DNA of 64,000 bases. Origin: Burkholderia cepacia (GTDB taxonomy: Bacteria; Pseudomonadota; Gammaproteobacteria; Burkholderiales; Burkholderiaceae). Position 1 is the first letter of the stretch; every line of letters begins with the position of its first letter. The translations under genes were made by a program, and so were the position numbers. The notes below the pieces were generated by a model that was not told the DNA's origin, ran no database searches, and saw nothing but the letters and a program-made list of their open reading frames with translations. This document shows positions 8,519-17,286 of this stretch, piece by piece. The stretch lies in the NCBI RefSeq assembly GCF_001718835.1, contig NZ_CP013444.1, positions 310,001-374,000 of the forward strand. The letters are read 5' to 3'.

Positions 8519-9733
8519 ATGAATGACAAACCGGCTCTCACCGCCGATGCGCCGCTGGAAAGCGCCGCATCGGCTTTTCGCGCGATGGCGCTGGCGTGCC
8601 TGGTCGTGTTCATGGCGCAAATGGCGACGACGGTGTACCTGCCGTCGCTGCCTGTCGTCATGCGCGAGTTGAAGATGACGCAAGGCGGCGCCGAGTTCTC
8701 CATCTCCGCCTATGTGATCGGCGCCGCGCTGCCGGTGCCGTTCTGGGGCGCGGCCGCGGAACGCTGGGGCAGGCGCGCGCCTTTGCTGATCTCCTTGCTG
8801 CTGTTCGCAGCCAGCAGCCTGCTGCTCGCCAGCTGCACGGTCGCACCGGCGCTGCTCGTGCTGCGCGCCATCCAGGGCATCGGCGGTGGCGGCGCGGCGA
8901 TCATCGCCCGGATCATCGTCCGCGACAACTGGCGCGGCGACGAACTGGCGCGACGCCTCTCCGTGTTGTCGATCGCGTTCATCACGGCCCTGGGCGGTGG
9001 CCAGTTCATCGGCGGGCTGATCGGCCGGTACAGTCACTGGCAAACGGGTTTCGTGCTGATGGCCGTCGTCGCCGCGCTGGCGATCGGCATCTCGTATTCG
9101 CTGCCTTTGAAGGCGGGACGCCGCGCCGCCGTCATGTCGGGCATGGCCGGCACATACCGGGCCGTGCTGCGGCGCCCGGGCTTCCTGTGGCCGGCTTGCG
9201 CGGGTGGGCTGGGGTTCGCGACGACCGTCACCTTGCAGGAGGTGAGCCCGTTCGTGTTCCAGGCGCATTTCAAGCTGGCCGTGACGAGCTTCGGCAGTAT
9301 CGGCCTGCTGCTCGGCATGGCCTATTTCAGCGGGGCGATGCTGGTCAACCGTCTCGTGAGACGGCTTGGCGGCGTGCGATTGATGCATGCCGGCGCGACG
9401 CTGCTGGCGCTTGCGACCACGTTGATGCTGGTGTCGTGGCTGAGCGGCCTGCTGATCCATGTCACCGGCCTGTGGATCTTCATCGCGCTGTATTGCCTGG
9501 CGATCTTCGGCCAGGCGGTGCTGTTTCCAAACAGCATGGCGACTGCCGTCGGCGACGCGCATGAACATGGCGCGCATGCGATGGCCTTGTGCGGTTTCCT
9601 GCAGCAAGGACTGGCGGGCATCGCCGCGACGGCCGCGCTGCTGCAGCACCATGGCGGCACGTGGACGCTCGCCGTATTCGTGCTGGGGGCGCTGACCTTG
9701 CTTCAGGTGAAGTTGAAAGTCAGAGGCAGGTAG
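8519..9733 (+). CDS. MFS transporter, Bcr/CflA (DHA1) drug-efflux type
   Basis: A 404-residue protein with 12 predicted hydrophobic segments. Diagnostic motifs are VYLPSLPVVMRELKMTQG in TM1, the MFS motif A variant GAAAERWGRRAPLL between TM2 and TM3, and AIQGIGGGGAAIIARIIVRD in TM4-5, as in Bcr/CflA exporters. It probably exports drugs or metabolites by proton antiport. The ~285 bp before the gene are AT-rich and show no other gene. Confidence 0.9.
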   Translation: MNDKPALTADAPLESAASAFRAMALACLVVFMAQMATTVYLPSLPVVMRELKMTQGGAEFSISAYVIGAALPVPFWGAAAERWGRRAPLLISLLLFAASSLLLASCTVAPALLVLRAIQGIGGGGAAIIARIIVRDNWRGDELARRLSVLSIAFITALGGGQFIGGLIGRYSHWQTGFVLMAVVAALAIGISYSLPLKAGRRAAVMSGMAGTYRAVLRRPGFLWPACAGGLGFATTVTLQEVSPFVFQAHFKLAVTSFGSIGLLLGMAYFSGAMLVNRLVRRLGGVRLMHAGATLLALATTLMLVSWLSGLLIHVTGLWIFIALYCLAIFGQAVLFPNSMATAVGDAHEHGAHAMALCGFLQQGLAGIAATAALLQHHGGTWTLAVFVLGALTLLQVKLKVRGR

Positions 9734-9794
9734 CTTCGATGCGCGGGAGTCGATGACCGGAAGCCGGGCGCATCAGGAATCTCTGCTTCTTCGA

Positions 9795-10394
9795 TTACGA
9801 CTTTTCCACGACCCCTCCCCAAAACGCGCGAATTGCCGCGACGCCATACGCGCCGGCGTCGCGGGCTTCGGCCAACGTATCGGCGGACATTCCGCCCAAC
9901 GCATAGATCGGAATCGAGGTCAGTGCCGCGAGTTCGCGAAAACGCGGCCAGCCAAGCGGTTCGGCAGTGGTATGCGTTGCAGTCGGTAGAACAGGCGAGA
10001 GGGTCAATAGGTCGACCCCTATCCGATTTGCATGCTGTATCTGGTTGGCGTCGTGACATGCAGCGGAAACCAGGAATCCTGCGGGCAACGGTCTGCTCGA
10101 GCACGCCATCAGGCGAGTGCTGGTGAGATGTACGCCGTCTGCGTGCAGCGTCTCTGCCACTTCAGGCGGCGCGTTCAGCAGCAGCCGCGCATCGTGGCGC
10201 CGGCAACACGTCAACGCTTGCTCGGCCAGCCACGCATACTGCGCAGCAGTCACGGTTTTGGCGCGGAGCTGAACCAGGCGGATGCCCGCCTTCAACGCGC
10301 GTTCGAGATCCACGAGAAAACCGCCTAACGGTTTGTCGGCCGGGGGTTCCGGCGTGACCAGACAGGTCGACGGCAACTTGGTTGAATGCTGCAT
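9795..10394 (-). CDS. Thiamine-phosphate synthase-like protein (ThiE/TenI family)
   Basis: A 199-residue TIM-barrel of the TMP synthase/TenI family. Recognisable elements are GIRLVQLRAKTV, RLLLNAPPEVAETLHADGVHL, GVDLLTLSPVLPTATH and the phosphate-binding IPIYALGGMSADTLAEARDAGAYGVAAIRAFW. The start is the ATG at 10394. The family's usual HATRSLEE-type elements are altered and the SPVLPT motif replaces the SPIFPT element, so it could be a TenI-like or MutT-associated variant and not the primary ThiE. No thi neighbours are visible. Confidence 0.8.
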   Translation of the reverse strand: MQHSTKLPSTCLVTPEPPADKPLGGFLVDLERALKAGIRLVQLRAKTVTAAQYAWLAEQALTCCRRHDARLLLNAPPEVAETLHADGVHLTSTRLMACSSRPLPAGFLVSAACHDANQIQHANRIGVDLLTLSPVLPTATHTTAEPLGWPRFRELAALTSIPIYALGGMSADTLAEARDAGAYGVAAIRAFWGGVVEKS

Positions 10395-10449
10395 CGGGCT
10401 TGGTGACAGGCGAGGGATAACAAGGGATGGGCGGTATCGTTGTCGGAGA

Positions 10450-11724
10450 TCAGTCGGATACGCGGAAACGCATCCGGCCTCGTTGCGTCGAAGCCAGACT
10501 GTACGCAACGGGCGCGGCAAGCAGTCCCGTGACCAGAATATAGATTGCGGGTGCCGTCACCAGATGCGTGACTTCGATCAGGTAAGCGCACACGACGGGC
10601 GCAGTCCCGCCGAAAATCGCAGTGGCAAAGGAGTAAGTGCTGGCCATGCCGACATCCCCCCAGCTCTCCTTGAACAAGTCTGCGAGAACGACAAAAATGA
10701 CGCCGACGATGCAGCCGGCCATGATTGCCAAAGCGGCTTGCGCAAGCAATTGCAAAACAGGATCGCCCGTCTGCAACACGCGGAACAGCGGATAGCTGCC
10801 GAGGACCAGCGAGACGATCCCGGCCAGGACGAGATTGGCCGCGCTTGTGACGCGAGCGCCATAGCCTGCGCCGATCGTCGACGCAGAGAAGACGATCAAG
10901 GTGACGACATTCGAAAAATGCGCGTCGAAGCTGGATGCGCCGAGATAGCTGTGCAAATAATTCGGCATCCACACGAGCAACGCATAGATGACGATTTCCA
11001 TGAACGCAACCAGGATGAACGCCTGCGCCAGCGGCAACGCCGGCTTCCGGCGCGAAGTGCGGCGCTCCTGCGCGCTCAAGCCCTTGCTGACCGACGACCT
11101 GAGCGAGTAGATCGCGAGCGACAATGGAATGCAGAGCAAAAACGGCCAGCGCCATGATTCGGACCAGTGCCCCGCGGTCGACCCGTCCGTGAGCGGGCGC
11201 AACGCGCTGGCAAGATACGGCAAGCCGAACGTGGTGCCTGACGCCAACAGCATGCCGATGAATCCGCTGACCACAACGAACGCGCAATAAGGTCCGCGAT
11301 TCCGGTCATTCGCGTTGAGCGACACGAAATATCCGCTTAACGGCATTTCGCCGCCGGCGCAAAAGCCTTGCAGCACTTTCAACGTCAGCAGCAGGATGGT
11401 CGCAAGGTAGCCGGCCGCCTGATAAGTCGGCAGGAATGCGATCAGGGACGCCGGCGTTGCCATGCCCAGCATGCTGAACTTGAGCGCCGTGCCGGTGCCG
11501 TATCGATTGCCCAAGGCGCCGAAAAACAGGCTGCCGAAAGGGCGTGCCAGGTAGCTGCTTGCGAACACCGAAAAACTCAGCGCCAGCGCCAGTTTGTCAC
11601 TTGCGGGCGGAAAGAATAGACGGCCGATTTCCAATGCCATGAAGGCAGTGAGTGAAAATTCATACCATTCAAAAAGGTTGGCCGTGAGCGCTATTTTCAG
11701 GATTGGGTCAAATCTTGATCGCAT
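10450..11724 (-). CDS. MFS transporter, metabolite:H+ symporter (MHS) type
   Basis: A 424-residue protein with 12 hydrophobic segments. The N-terminal NLFEWYEFSLTAFMALEIG, RPFGSLFFGALGNRYGTGTA (MFS motif A position) and LQGFCAGGEMPLSGYFVS are characteristic of the MHS subfamily (ProP, KgtP, shikimate/citrate carriers). The start ATG at 11724 lies inside the end of the upstream LuxR-type regulator (28-bp overlap), so the two are translationally coupled and the regulator probably controls uptake of the transported substrate. Confidence 0.88.
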   Translation of the reverse strand: MRSRFDPILKIALTANLFEWYEFSLTAFMALEIGRLFFPPASDKLALALSFSVFASSYLARPFGSLFFGALGNRYGTGTALKFSMLGMATPASLIAFLPTYQAAGYLATILLLTLKVLQGFCAGGEMPLSGYFVSLNANDRNRGPYCAFVVVSGFIGMLLASGTTFGLPYLASALRPLTDGSTAGHWSESWRWPFLLCIPLSLAIYSLRSSVSKGLSAQERRTSRRKPALPLAQAFILVAFMEIVIYALLVWMPNYLHSYLGASSFDAHFSNVVTLIVFSASTIGAGYGARVTSAANLVLAGIVSLVLGSYPLFRVLQTGDPVLQLLAQAALAIMAGCIVGVIFVVLADLFKESWGDVGMASTYSFATAIFGGTAPVVCAYLIEVTHLVTAPAIYILVTGLLAAPVAYSLASTQRGRMRFRVSD

Positions 11725-12392
11725 GAAACGCTTTCCTTCATGAGCGACAGGACGTAGGGAAGGTTTCCGTCTATGACCTTGTTGCGCAACGCGGCGCAAT
11801 GGCACTCTACCGTTCTGTCCGAAATGCGGAGGAATCGGGAGATTTCCTTGGTGCTGAGCCGCTCCGATCTCAAAAGAAAAACGCGGACCTGTGCATCCGT
11901 CAAGGGCGTGATGAAATACTGGTGGACCTTGAAATAGGTGAGCGTTCGTTCGATCGACGATGTCGTGTTGTAAAACTTCCTGTTCAGCAGATAGACATTA
12001 ATCGGCGGGAGGGTTCGCGTAATGTCGTGCCGATAGGTGACGATGCCAAGTATGTTTTTGCGCGTTCCCAGCACCGGGAATTTGACCATTTCCTCGACCT
12101 GCGCCTCGCCGCAAGCGTCGAGAAACTGGTGTCTGCCGATCACGTGGGATTTCTTTTCGCGCGCGGATAAATCCAGGCGCTCGATCGACTTTGCGTACTG
12201 TGTTCCCCAGTCGGGTTGATTGAATCTGATGTCCTGTATCGTCAGCCCCAGGAGATCCTTTGGATTTTTTATTCCAAACTGAAGCGAGTTGTGCAGGTTA
12301 TTTACGATGTATCTGCCGGTGTCCGCTTCCTTCAGGCTTGCCGAAGTCGGAAAGTTTTCGATGAGGCTGGCAACTGCGCTGTCGCATTTCAT
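11697..12392 (-). CDS. LuxR-type regulator with PAS-like sensor
   Basis: A 231-residue protein: a PAS-like N-terminal region (residues ~10-120, including VNNLHNSLQFGIKNPKDLLG and a VIGRHQFLDACGEA segment) and a C-terminal LuxR HTH (LTDAQVRVFLLRSERLSTKEISRFLRISDRTVECHCAALRNKV). It is the first gene of a two-gene operon with the MHS transporter. Codon use is less GC-rich than the neighbours. The ligand is unknown. Confidence 0.85.
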   Translation of the reverse strand: MKCDSAVASLIENFPTSASLKEADTGRYIVNNLHNSLQFGIKNPKDLLGLTIQDIRFNQPDWGTQYAKSIERLDLSAREKKSHVIGRHQFLDACGEAQVEEMVKFPVLGTRKNILGIVTYRHDITRTLPPINVYLLNRKFYNTTSSIERTLTYFKVHQYFITPLTDAQVRVFLLRSERLSTKEISRFLRISDRTVECHCAALRNKVIDGNLPYVLSLMKESVSCDQDLTQS

Positions 12393-13201
12393 GGCGTAGC
12401 CCGGTGAGGTGCAAGGGGCGCATTGTGAACAAATTTAATGAAAATTACCCGAATAGTTTCGGGGAATTGTCGTCCACACTCCGATCTAGCATGCGCACGC
12501 GGGTACTGTATCAGTAATTTTCGCGGATGTCTTACTGGTGCCGTCTGTGGAAAATCAATCGAGCCTTGCCGGGATGGTGGATTTTTGATCGGGATTTTAA
12601 GAGGCAATTTAACTATGTTGTCGTTGGCGTTATTTTGATTTTTTGAAACTTTGGGGTCTTTGGGGTTTGTTTTGTAAACAATCGGCAGGAATCGGCGGCA
12701 CGCAGGAATGCGAGACGAGATGACGCCCGTTCGGGAGCGCCGACGTCAACTCGCCGTCGGCTATTGGCGATCCGCTTAGGCCGCTTTTGGCGTATCGGGA
12801 CACGACGCAAGTCCCCAATTTTGTGTCCCGCCTGCGTTTCTTGAATTGGCTCGATGCAGGCGGCCTTGCGATCGCCGCGGATCCGGCGATCGCTTTTTCT
12901 TCCACCTGCTCCGCGGCGGGAATCGAGCCACTATCCGTGTTCACGACCCGGTGAGCGGGGCGCGACGGCCGTCGTGCGGCTGGGCTTCTTATGGCCACGT
13001 TCCGATTCGGCGATAATGTAAGGACATACGGTGGGGTAATGTCAAACGCATCGCGGATGAGCGCCGGCAGCAGATCATTACGAGCGTATTCCTCGTGGGC
13101 ATTGCGCCGGGGAACGCCGTTCGAACGGCCGATGCCTTTGGCGGTGCGTTTTTCAGAGCCCCAATCGACAGTAAAAATCAAGAACCATTCCGAGCCGGTA
13201 C
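12393..13201 (-). other. 809-bp gap without a convincing gene
   Basis: The region upstream of the LuxR gene is AT-rich (12.42-12.67 kb) and then becomes GC-rich. Open frames exist on both strands, but none has a credible start, ribosome site or recognisable protein pattern. It contains one strong hairpin with a T-run (listed separately). The remainder could hold promoters for the flanking genes or decayed sequence. Confidence 0.4.
12868..12898 (+). terminator. Strong rho-independent terminator-like hairpin
   Basis: A perfect 10-bp stem, GCGATCGCCG pairing with CGGCGATCGC around a 6-nt loop, followed by TTTTT. Orientation is + strand. No gene immediately upstream on + is evident, so it may terminate an unannotated small transcript or be a relic. 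Confidence 0.7.
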
Positions 13202-13732
13202 ATGAGTGACACCGTAATCGCCTTTCAGCCCACCTTGGAGGACCTCGTCCTCGCTTACCGCCTGAATCTTTGGCGCAGATATAACTGGAAATATCTGCTC
13301 AAGACATTCGCGATCACGTTGGCCGTGTATGTCCTTTTTTCGCTCGGTGTTGCCTGGATAGCAAACCGAACCCTGCCGGAACTGCGCGTTGTCTGGTGGA
13401 TCGTCGGAATTGCGGCGTTGGTTACGATCGGCTGGCCCTTGCTTGCCAATCTGTTGCTGCCGCGCGCCGCCCGCAAGGTCTACGTCCAGCAAAAAAATCT
13501 CCACCAGCCTTACACGGTCACCTGCCGCAGCGATTGCCTCGTCGTCGAAACCCCGACCTCCCGCGAAGAAATCCGCTACGCGGATCTTGTCCATTGGAGC
13601 GAGGATCGCCACGTGATCCTGTACTACCAGTCGGTGCTGATGCTCCGCTTCATACCGAAACGCCTGCTTACCGAATCGCAAGTGGGGTTTCTGCGCCAAA
13701 CTCTGGCTCGAAACGGCGTTCGGAAAGTCTAG
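13202..13732 (+). CDS. YcxB-like membrane protein
   Basis: A 176-residue protein with two central hydrophobic helices (LLKTFAITLAVYVLFSLGVAW and VVWWIVGIAALVTIGWPLL) followed by a soluble C-terminal domain containing YTVTCRSDCLVVETPTSREE and IRYADLVHWSEDRHVILYYQS. This layout (two TM helices then a beta-rich YcxB domain) matches YcxB-family proteins of unknown function. The ATG follows a weak site; the gene stands alone. Confidence 0.75.
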   Translation: MSDTVIAFQPTLEDLVLAYRLNLWRRYNWKYLLKTFAITLAVYVLFSLGVAWIANRTLPELRVVWWIVGIAALVTIGWPLLANLLLPRAARKVYVQQKNLHQPYTVTCRSDCLVVETPTSREEIRYADLVHWSEDRHVILYYQSVLMLRFIPKRLLTESQVGFLRQTLARNGVRKV

Positions 13733-14058
13733 CAAGCTGATGAAGCGGGGATGGTGCAATCGAGTTTCGCGGGCACATCGAGAAGTCTTGGGTGCGCTGC
13801 GAGCTGGCACCGGCCGGGCAGGCGACCTTTAGTCAGGCGCTTGCCTTATTCGTCGAAGTCAATCTTCCCTTCTCGTTGATCCGCCGCGAAACCTGGGATG
13901 ATTGGCGCTTAAGCGGAACAAGGCCAAATTCAGGATTCGGGTATCGGGCGATTGAAGCTGCCATAGCTGCCTTTGCCTCGGTACCCATTACATGGTCAAT
14001 TCCCCCGTCGAGGCTGAATTTCTGGCCTCGACGTTTGGCATTACTTGAAGAGGAAACG

Positions 14059-15297
14059 ATGCTTACACTCCTAAAAGGCGGACGGATCGTCGACGTCAAC
14101 CACCACGAAGACGACCAGCCGTACGACGTTCTGATCGAGGATGGCATCATCCGGGAAGTCGCGGCACACATCGAGGTCCGGTCGGATGCGAATGTGCTCG
14201 ACATCAGAGGCAAGACGTTGATGCCGGGGCTGATTGATTGCCACGTCCACGTCATGGCCAGCATGGCCAACCTGGGAGCAAACGCGAAGTTGCCCAATGC
14301 CTTTGCATTGTTCCGCGCGGTGCCGATTCTTCGCGGGATGCTGGAGCGCGGCTTTACGAGCGTTCGCGATGCAGGCGGTGCCGACTATGCACTGGCACAG
14401 GCCGTAGAGGCCGGGCTCGCAGAAGGTCCTCGCCTATTCACCTCGGGCAAGGCGCTCTCCCAGACCGGCGGGCACGCAGACTATCGTGTCAGGCTTGACC
14501 ACAGCGCCGACCACTGCCCTTGCTCGCAGTACTACGGTGCGATTGGTCGCATCGTGGATGGCGTGGATGACATTCGCCGCGCCATTCGACAGGAAATCCG
14601 TCAGGGCGCGACGCAAATCAAGATCATGGCGTCCGGCGGTGTCTCGTCTCCGACGGACCCGATCGGCAATCTGCAGTTCTCGGAGGACGAAATCCGGGCC
14701 GCCGTTGCCGAGGCGCGCCAGCATCAGACGTACGTCATGGCGCACGCTTACACGGCTCAAGCAATCAAGCGCGCTGTCGAGCTCGGCGTTCGCACGGTTG
14801 AGCACGGCAACCTCGTCGACGACGATGCGGCCCGTGCGATGGCTGAGCGAGGCGCCTTCATCGTGCCGACACTGATTACGTACGAGGCCTGTAGAACGGA
14901 TGGCGCTGAAGCGGGTTATCCGGCGGATTCGCTGGTGAAGAATGTCGCCGTGCTGCAGAAGGGGCTGGATTCACTGGAGATTTACAAGCGCCACAAGGTC
15001 AAGATGGCCTATGGTTCCGACTTGCTGGGAACGATGCATCAACGCCAAAGCGAGGAACTCCTGCTGCGCACGCGAGCGTTTTCAAACTTCGAGGTGATTT
15101 GTCAGGCGACGTCGATCGCAGCCGAGGTCTTGAACAAGACCGGCGAACTCGGCGTGGTGGCGCCGGAAGCCACCGCCGATTTGCTGGTGGTCAACGGAGA
15201 CCCGCTGCAGAACATCGGTCTGCTGGGGGAGCAAGGGCGTCACCTGGATGTCATCATGAAGCAAGGCGAATTCTTCAAGAACAGTCTCGCTGCCTGA
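14059..15297 (+). CDS. Amidohydrolase-family metal-dependent hydrolase
   Basis: A 412-residue TIM-barrel amidohydrolase. Metal ligands are visible: DCHVHVM (HxH after strand 1), the probable carboxylated Lys in QIKIMASGG, His in YVMAHAYTA, His in VRTVEHGNL and Asp in KMAYGSDLLG. The start ATG at 14059 has an AGAGGA site; an upstream in-frame start at 13792 would add residues with no family match. It resembles imidazolonepropionase-like and Xaa-Pro/Xaa-Arg dipeptidases (Sgx9260-type). It is the last ordinary chromosomal gene before the island: the repeat shared with the glmS side begins 58 bp after the stop. Confidence 0.9.
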   Translation: MLTLLKGGRIVDVNHHEDDQPYDVLIEDGIIREVAAHIEVRSDANVLDIRGKTLMPGLIDCHVHVMASMANLGANAKLPNAFALFRAVPILRGMLERGFTSVRDAGGADYALAQAVEAGLAEGPRLFTSGKALSQTGGHADYRVRLDHSADHCPCSQYYGAIGRIVDGVDDIRRAIRQEIRQGATQIKIMASGGVSSPTDPIGNLQFSEDEIRAAVAEARQHQTYVMAHAYTAQAIKRAVELGVRTVEHGNLVDDDAARAMAERGAFIVPTLITYEACRTDGAEAGYPADSLVKNVAVLQKGLDSLEIYKRHKVKMAYGSDLLGTMHQRQSEELLLRTRAFSNFEVICQATSIAAEVLNKTGELGVVAPEATADLLVVNGDPLQNIGLLGEQGRHLDVIMKQGEFFKNSLAA

Positions 15298-15647
15298 CTG
15301 ACTACACAATTGCGCCGCGGGTCTGCCTCGGCAAGACCCGGTGGGTCGTCGGGCGGAAGCGTTTACGTGTAAATGCTTCCAATCCGGATTGCCAACTGTT
15401 CGCCAACAATGAAAGCATTCCGTAGGACGCTTCTCGCCGTGGCGAAGTCGGCGGAATTCTTGCTGGGCGCGGCTTCGCGCTACGTGAAGCGGAAACTACT
15501 CGACCCGGTTGGCTATGCAAACGGAACTGGACATGATTGCCGCTACACCGGCCGACGCGCCAGCTCTTCGCGCAGCGTTGGAGGGAACGCGCTGGCCTGA
15601 CGAGTGCCACGAACGCCGACAACGTTGACGCAGTGCGCGGGACTACG
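15298..15647 (+). other. Left island junction, decayed sequence
   Basis: A gap between the amidohydrolase and the first toxin remnant. It contains the direct repeat at 15356-15398 and then about 250 bp of sequence with short fragments in several frames (for example ADAPALRAALEGTRWPDEC at ~15.55 kb). These look like the eroded end of a larger gene but cannot be assigned. Confidence 0.4.
15356..15398. repeat. Tn7-like end repeat, left copy (direct repeat of 54757-54799)
   Basis: Forty-three bases that match 54757-54799 at 39 positions in the same orientation. The unit consists of a near-perfect palindrome (GAAGCGTTTACGTG facing TAAATGCTTC) and the tail CCGGATTGCCAACTG. Read on the minus strand it contains a box of the form GGATTGGAAGCATTTAC, the same motif found at the glmS-side end and, on the plus strand, at 19.47 and 19.62 kb. 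Homology between the two copies stops just after CAAYTG, which suggests an element terminus there. Inference: an older transposon right end. Confidence 0.75.
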
Positions 15648-15815
15648 TTCTATTCGAAGAGCGCAAGGCAGCACGCAGAAGCACTGATGACCAAAAGGGA
15701 ACACGACCACGCGGACCATTCCGTCCAGCACCACTATCGCGAGGACGAAGTGTTCAAGGCGGTCAACGAGAAGCAGAAACGCCTTAACGAACGTTACGGA
15801 CCCAAACCGGCCTGA
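15648..15815 (+). pseudogene. C-terminal remnant of a PoNe-type T6SS effector
   Basis: About 55 in-frame codons homologous to the extreme C-terminus of the two other PoNe proteins in this window: FYSKSARQHAEAL here versus FYLPSALQHAKAL (17.9 kb) and FYLPSAVQHVEAL (50.7 kb), then an H-rich REHDHADH segment and NEKQKRLNERYG. The nuclease motifs are absent, so it is a truncated tail. It sits 3 bp before an intact immunity gene, the position expected for the end of its cognate toxin. Confidence 0.75.
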
Positions 15816-15818
15816 TAT

Positions 15819-16808
15819 ATGGATGACTTTTCTAACCGCCGCCGTCAGCGCTTTATCAGCGAGACCTACTACGATTTTTGGTCAGGCTACCACCGCGAAG
15901 CCCTCGTGCGGTGGACAACGCAGTTGCCCAAGAATGGAACCGAGGATGAGAAGCAGGCTGTCGCTGCCGCAAGAAGGGCACAGAGCCGTTTTGAGTTGAT
16001 GTTGCTGCGGTACACAGCGGGCGAGCCTGTTGTGGCGTTGCGTGAGGAACTCGAGGGCGTTGTCGCCGCATACGAAGAGTATGCGCAGCGTCAGGCCGCG
16101 GTGCACCGCCCGGGTTGGCCGCCATTGCGATTGAGCGAACTGGAAGATTACGAGAGGACGGTCCAGCTTATTGGACTAGGTCATTTGCTTCACCGGCGTG
16201 ACCTGCTGCCACGAATTGCAGCCATGGAGGACCCGTTTTACGAGGGCGAGGACGGACTCTATGAGGACCTGTTGGCCTACGCTATAAAGGGGCGCATCGA
16301 CGTCGACACGTGCATACACGGCTCCTATCTCGATTGCTTGAATAGCATCTACGGCGAGGACGATGACGAGCGCCTTACCGACATGAATGCGTACTTGGAC
16401 CAGTGGTATGCGTCTATGTCGGATGTATCGTGGCACGACAGCCATCTCAACCTATCGAACGAGTGGGGTCTGTATTTCGGTTACTGGGCAATCGAGGCCG
16501 CGGCACTGAGCTACATCCTTGAACTCGACGACACTTCGCTGCGCGAACACATCGTCTATCCCAAGGACCTTGTGGACTTCGCTCGCACGTTTAAAGAACC
16601 AACCCAGTCGACCACCGTTTCGGTCGCGCCCGCAACCGTTCGCACCGGACAGATTTGTCCCGAGACGGGTATCTGGAAGGCACAGGGTCACCAGGTGCCG
16701 GGCGTGATGGTGCAGCAGGGTGCGCGCATGCCTGATGTTTTCGCGCCAGATAAAAGCGGAGCCTTTCGGCCGCAACCCGCGCTCTGGGAGTTTGAACGCA
16801 AGGCCTGA
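15819..16808 (+). CDS. PoNi-type immunity protein (DUF1910/DUF1911), orphan copy 1
   Basis: A 329-residue cytoplasmic protein with an N-terminal helical DUF1910-like part (RRRQRFISETYYDFW, then EYAQRQAAVHRPGWPP) and the DUF1911 signature NEWGLYFGYWAIEAAALSYI at ~210-230. The last ~55 residues form a separate tail (GQICPETGIWKAQGH ... RMPDVFAPDKSGAFRPQPAL) shared by all three copies in the window. PoNi proteins neutralise PoNe DNase toxins. Here only a toxin tail remains upstream, so the gene is an orphan immunity gene that may protect against siblings carrying the full toxin. Confidence 0.88.
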   Translation: MDDFSNRRRQRFISETYYDFWSGYHREALVRWTTQLPKNGTEDEKQAVAAARRAQSRFELMLLRYTAGEPVVALREELEGVVAAYEEYAQRQAAVHRPGWPPLRLSELEDYERTVQLIGLGHLLHRRDLLPRIAAMEDPFYEGEDGLYEDLLAYAIKGRIDVDTCIHGSYLDCLNSIYGEDDDERLTDMNAYLDQWYASMSDVSWHDSHLNLSNEWGLYFGYWAIEAAALSYILELDDTSLREHIVYPKDLVDFARTFKEPTQSTTVSVAPATVRTGQICPETGIWKAQGHQVPGVMVQQGARMPDVFAPDKSGAFRPQPALWEFERKA

Positions 16809-17286
16809 GTGCTGTCTGGTCACACGAATCTGGCAGTATCGTGTCGCCTGCCGTCCAGGGCATCCGTCGCATCGAGCAGCCGCCGAACAACCTCAGGCGA
16901 TTGCGCATCGACCCATGCGCCCCGGGGAACGTGCCGACCAAATCGTTGTAGTCGGTGACTTCCAGGAGCCAACAGCTCTCCCCGGAGCGTATGTAGTGTC
17001 GCGATGAACCTTCACGGCGCACACTGGAGGGCGCTCAAGCGGCCCCAGCGCCTTCGGTCGGAACGTGAACATTTGCGATTACAGCAGCGTCGGTCACCGC
17101 GCGGTGTGCAGCCTCGGGAACCACCTGCTTCGCCCTTCTTCGATGCGGCCTTTTTTACGCAGGCCTTCTTGGCAGACGCCTTCTTCGAGGCCTGGAAAGG
17201 CCTCTTTGTCGACGGCTTTTTGGTTGGCACCTCGTTCACGGTTGCCACCTTCTTGAGCGCTATCCGGCTGAAGTCCCAACCAGTGA
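16809..17286 (+). other. Gap between PoNi copy 1 and orphan PoNe; duplicated flank
   Basis: The first ~54 bases (16808-16862) are clearly homologous to those after the intact PoNi gene (51900-51953), for example GAATCTGGCAGTAT in both, so the downstream flank was duplicated with the immunity gene. The rest has no clear gene. A minus-strand frame at 17012-17248 is Lys/Ala-rich (KKASAKKACVKKAASKKGE), histone H1-like in composition, but is probably a fragment or chance. Confidence 0.5.

Noticed and set aside
12630..13181. A 183-codon minus-strand frame with some protein-like stretches
   Set aside because: No credible ribosome site or family pattern. It spans a perfect terminator hairpin and has composition like non-coding sequence.
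17012..17248. Lys/Ala-rich frame resembling a histone H1-like protein
   Set aside because: Too short, no clean start in context, and inside a recombined junction; probably a fragment or chance.
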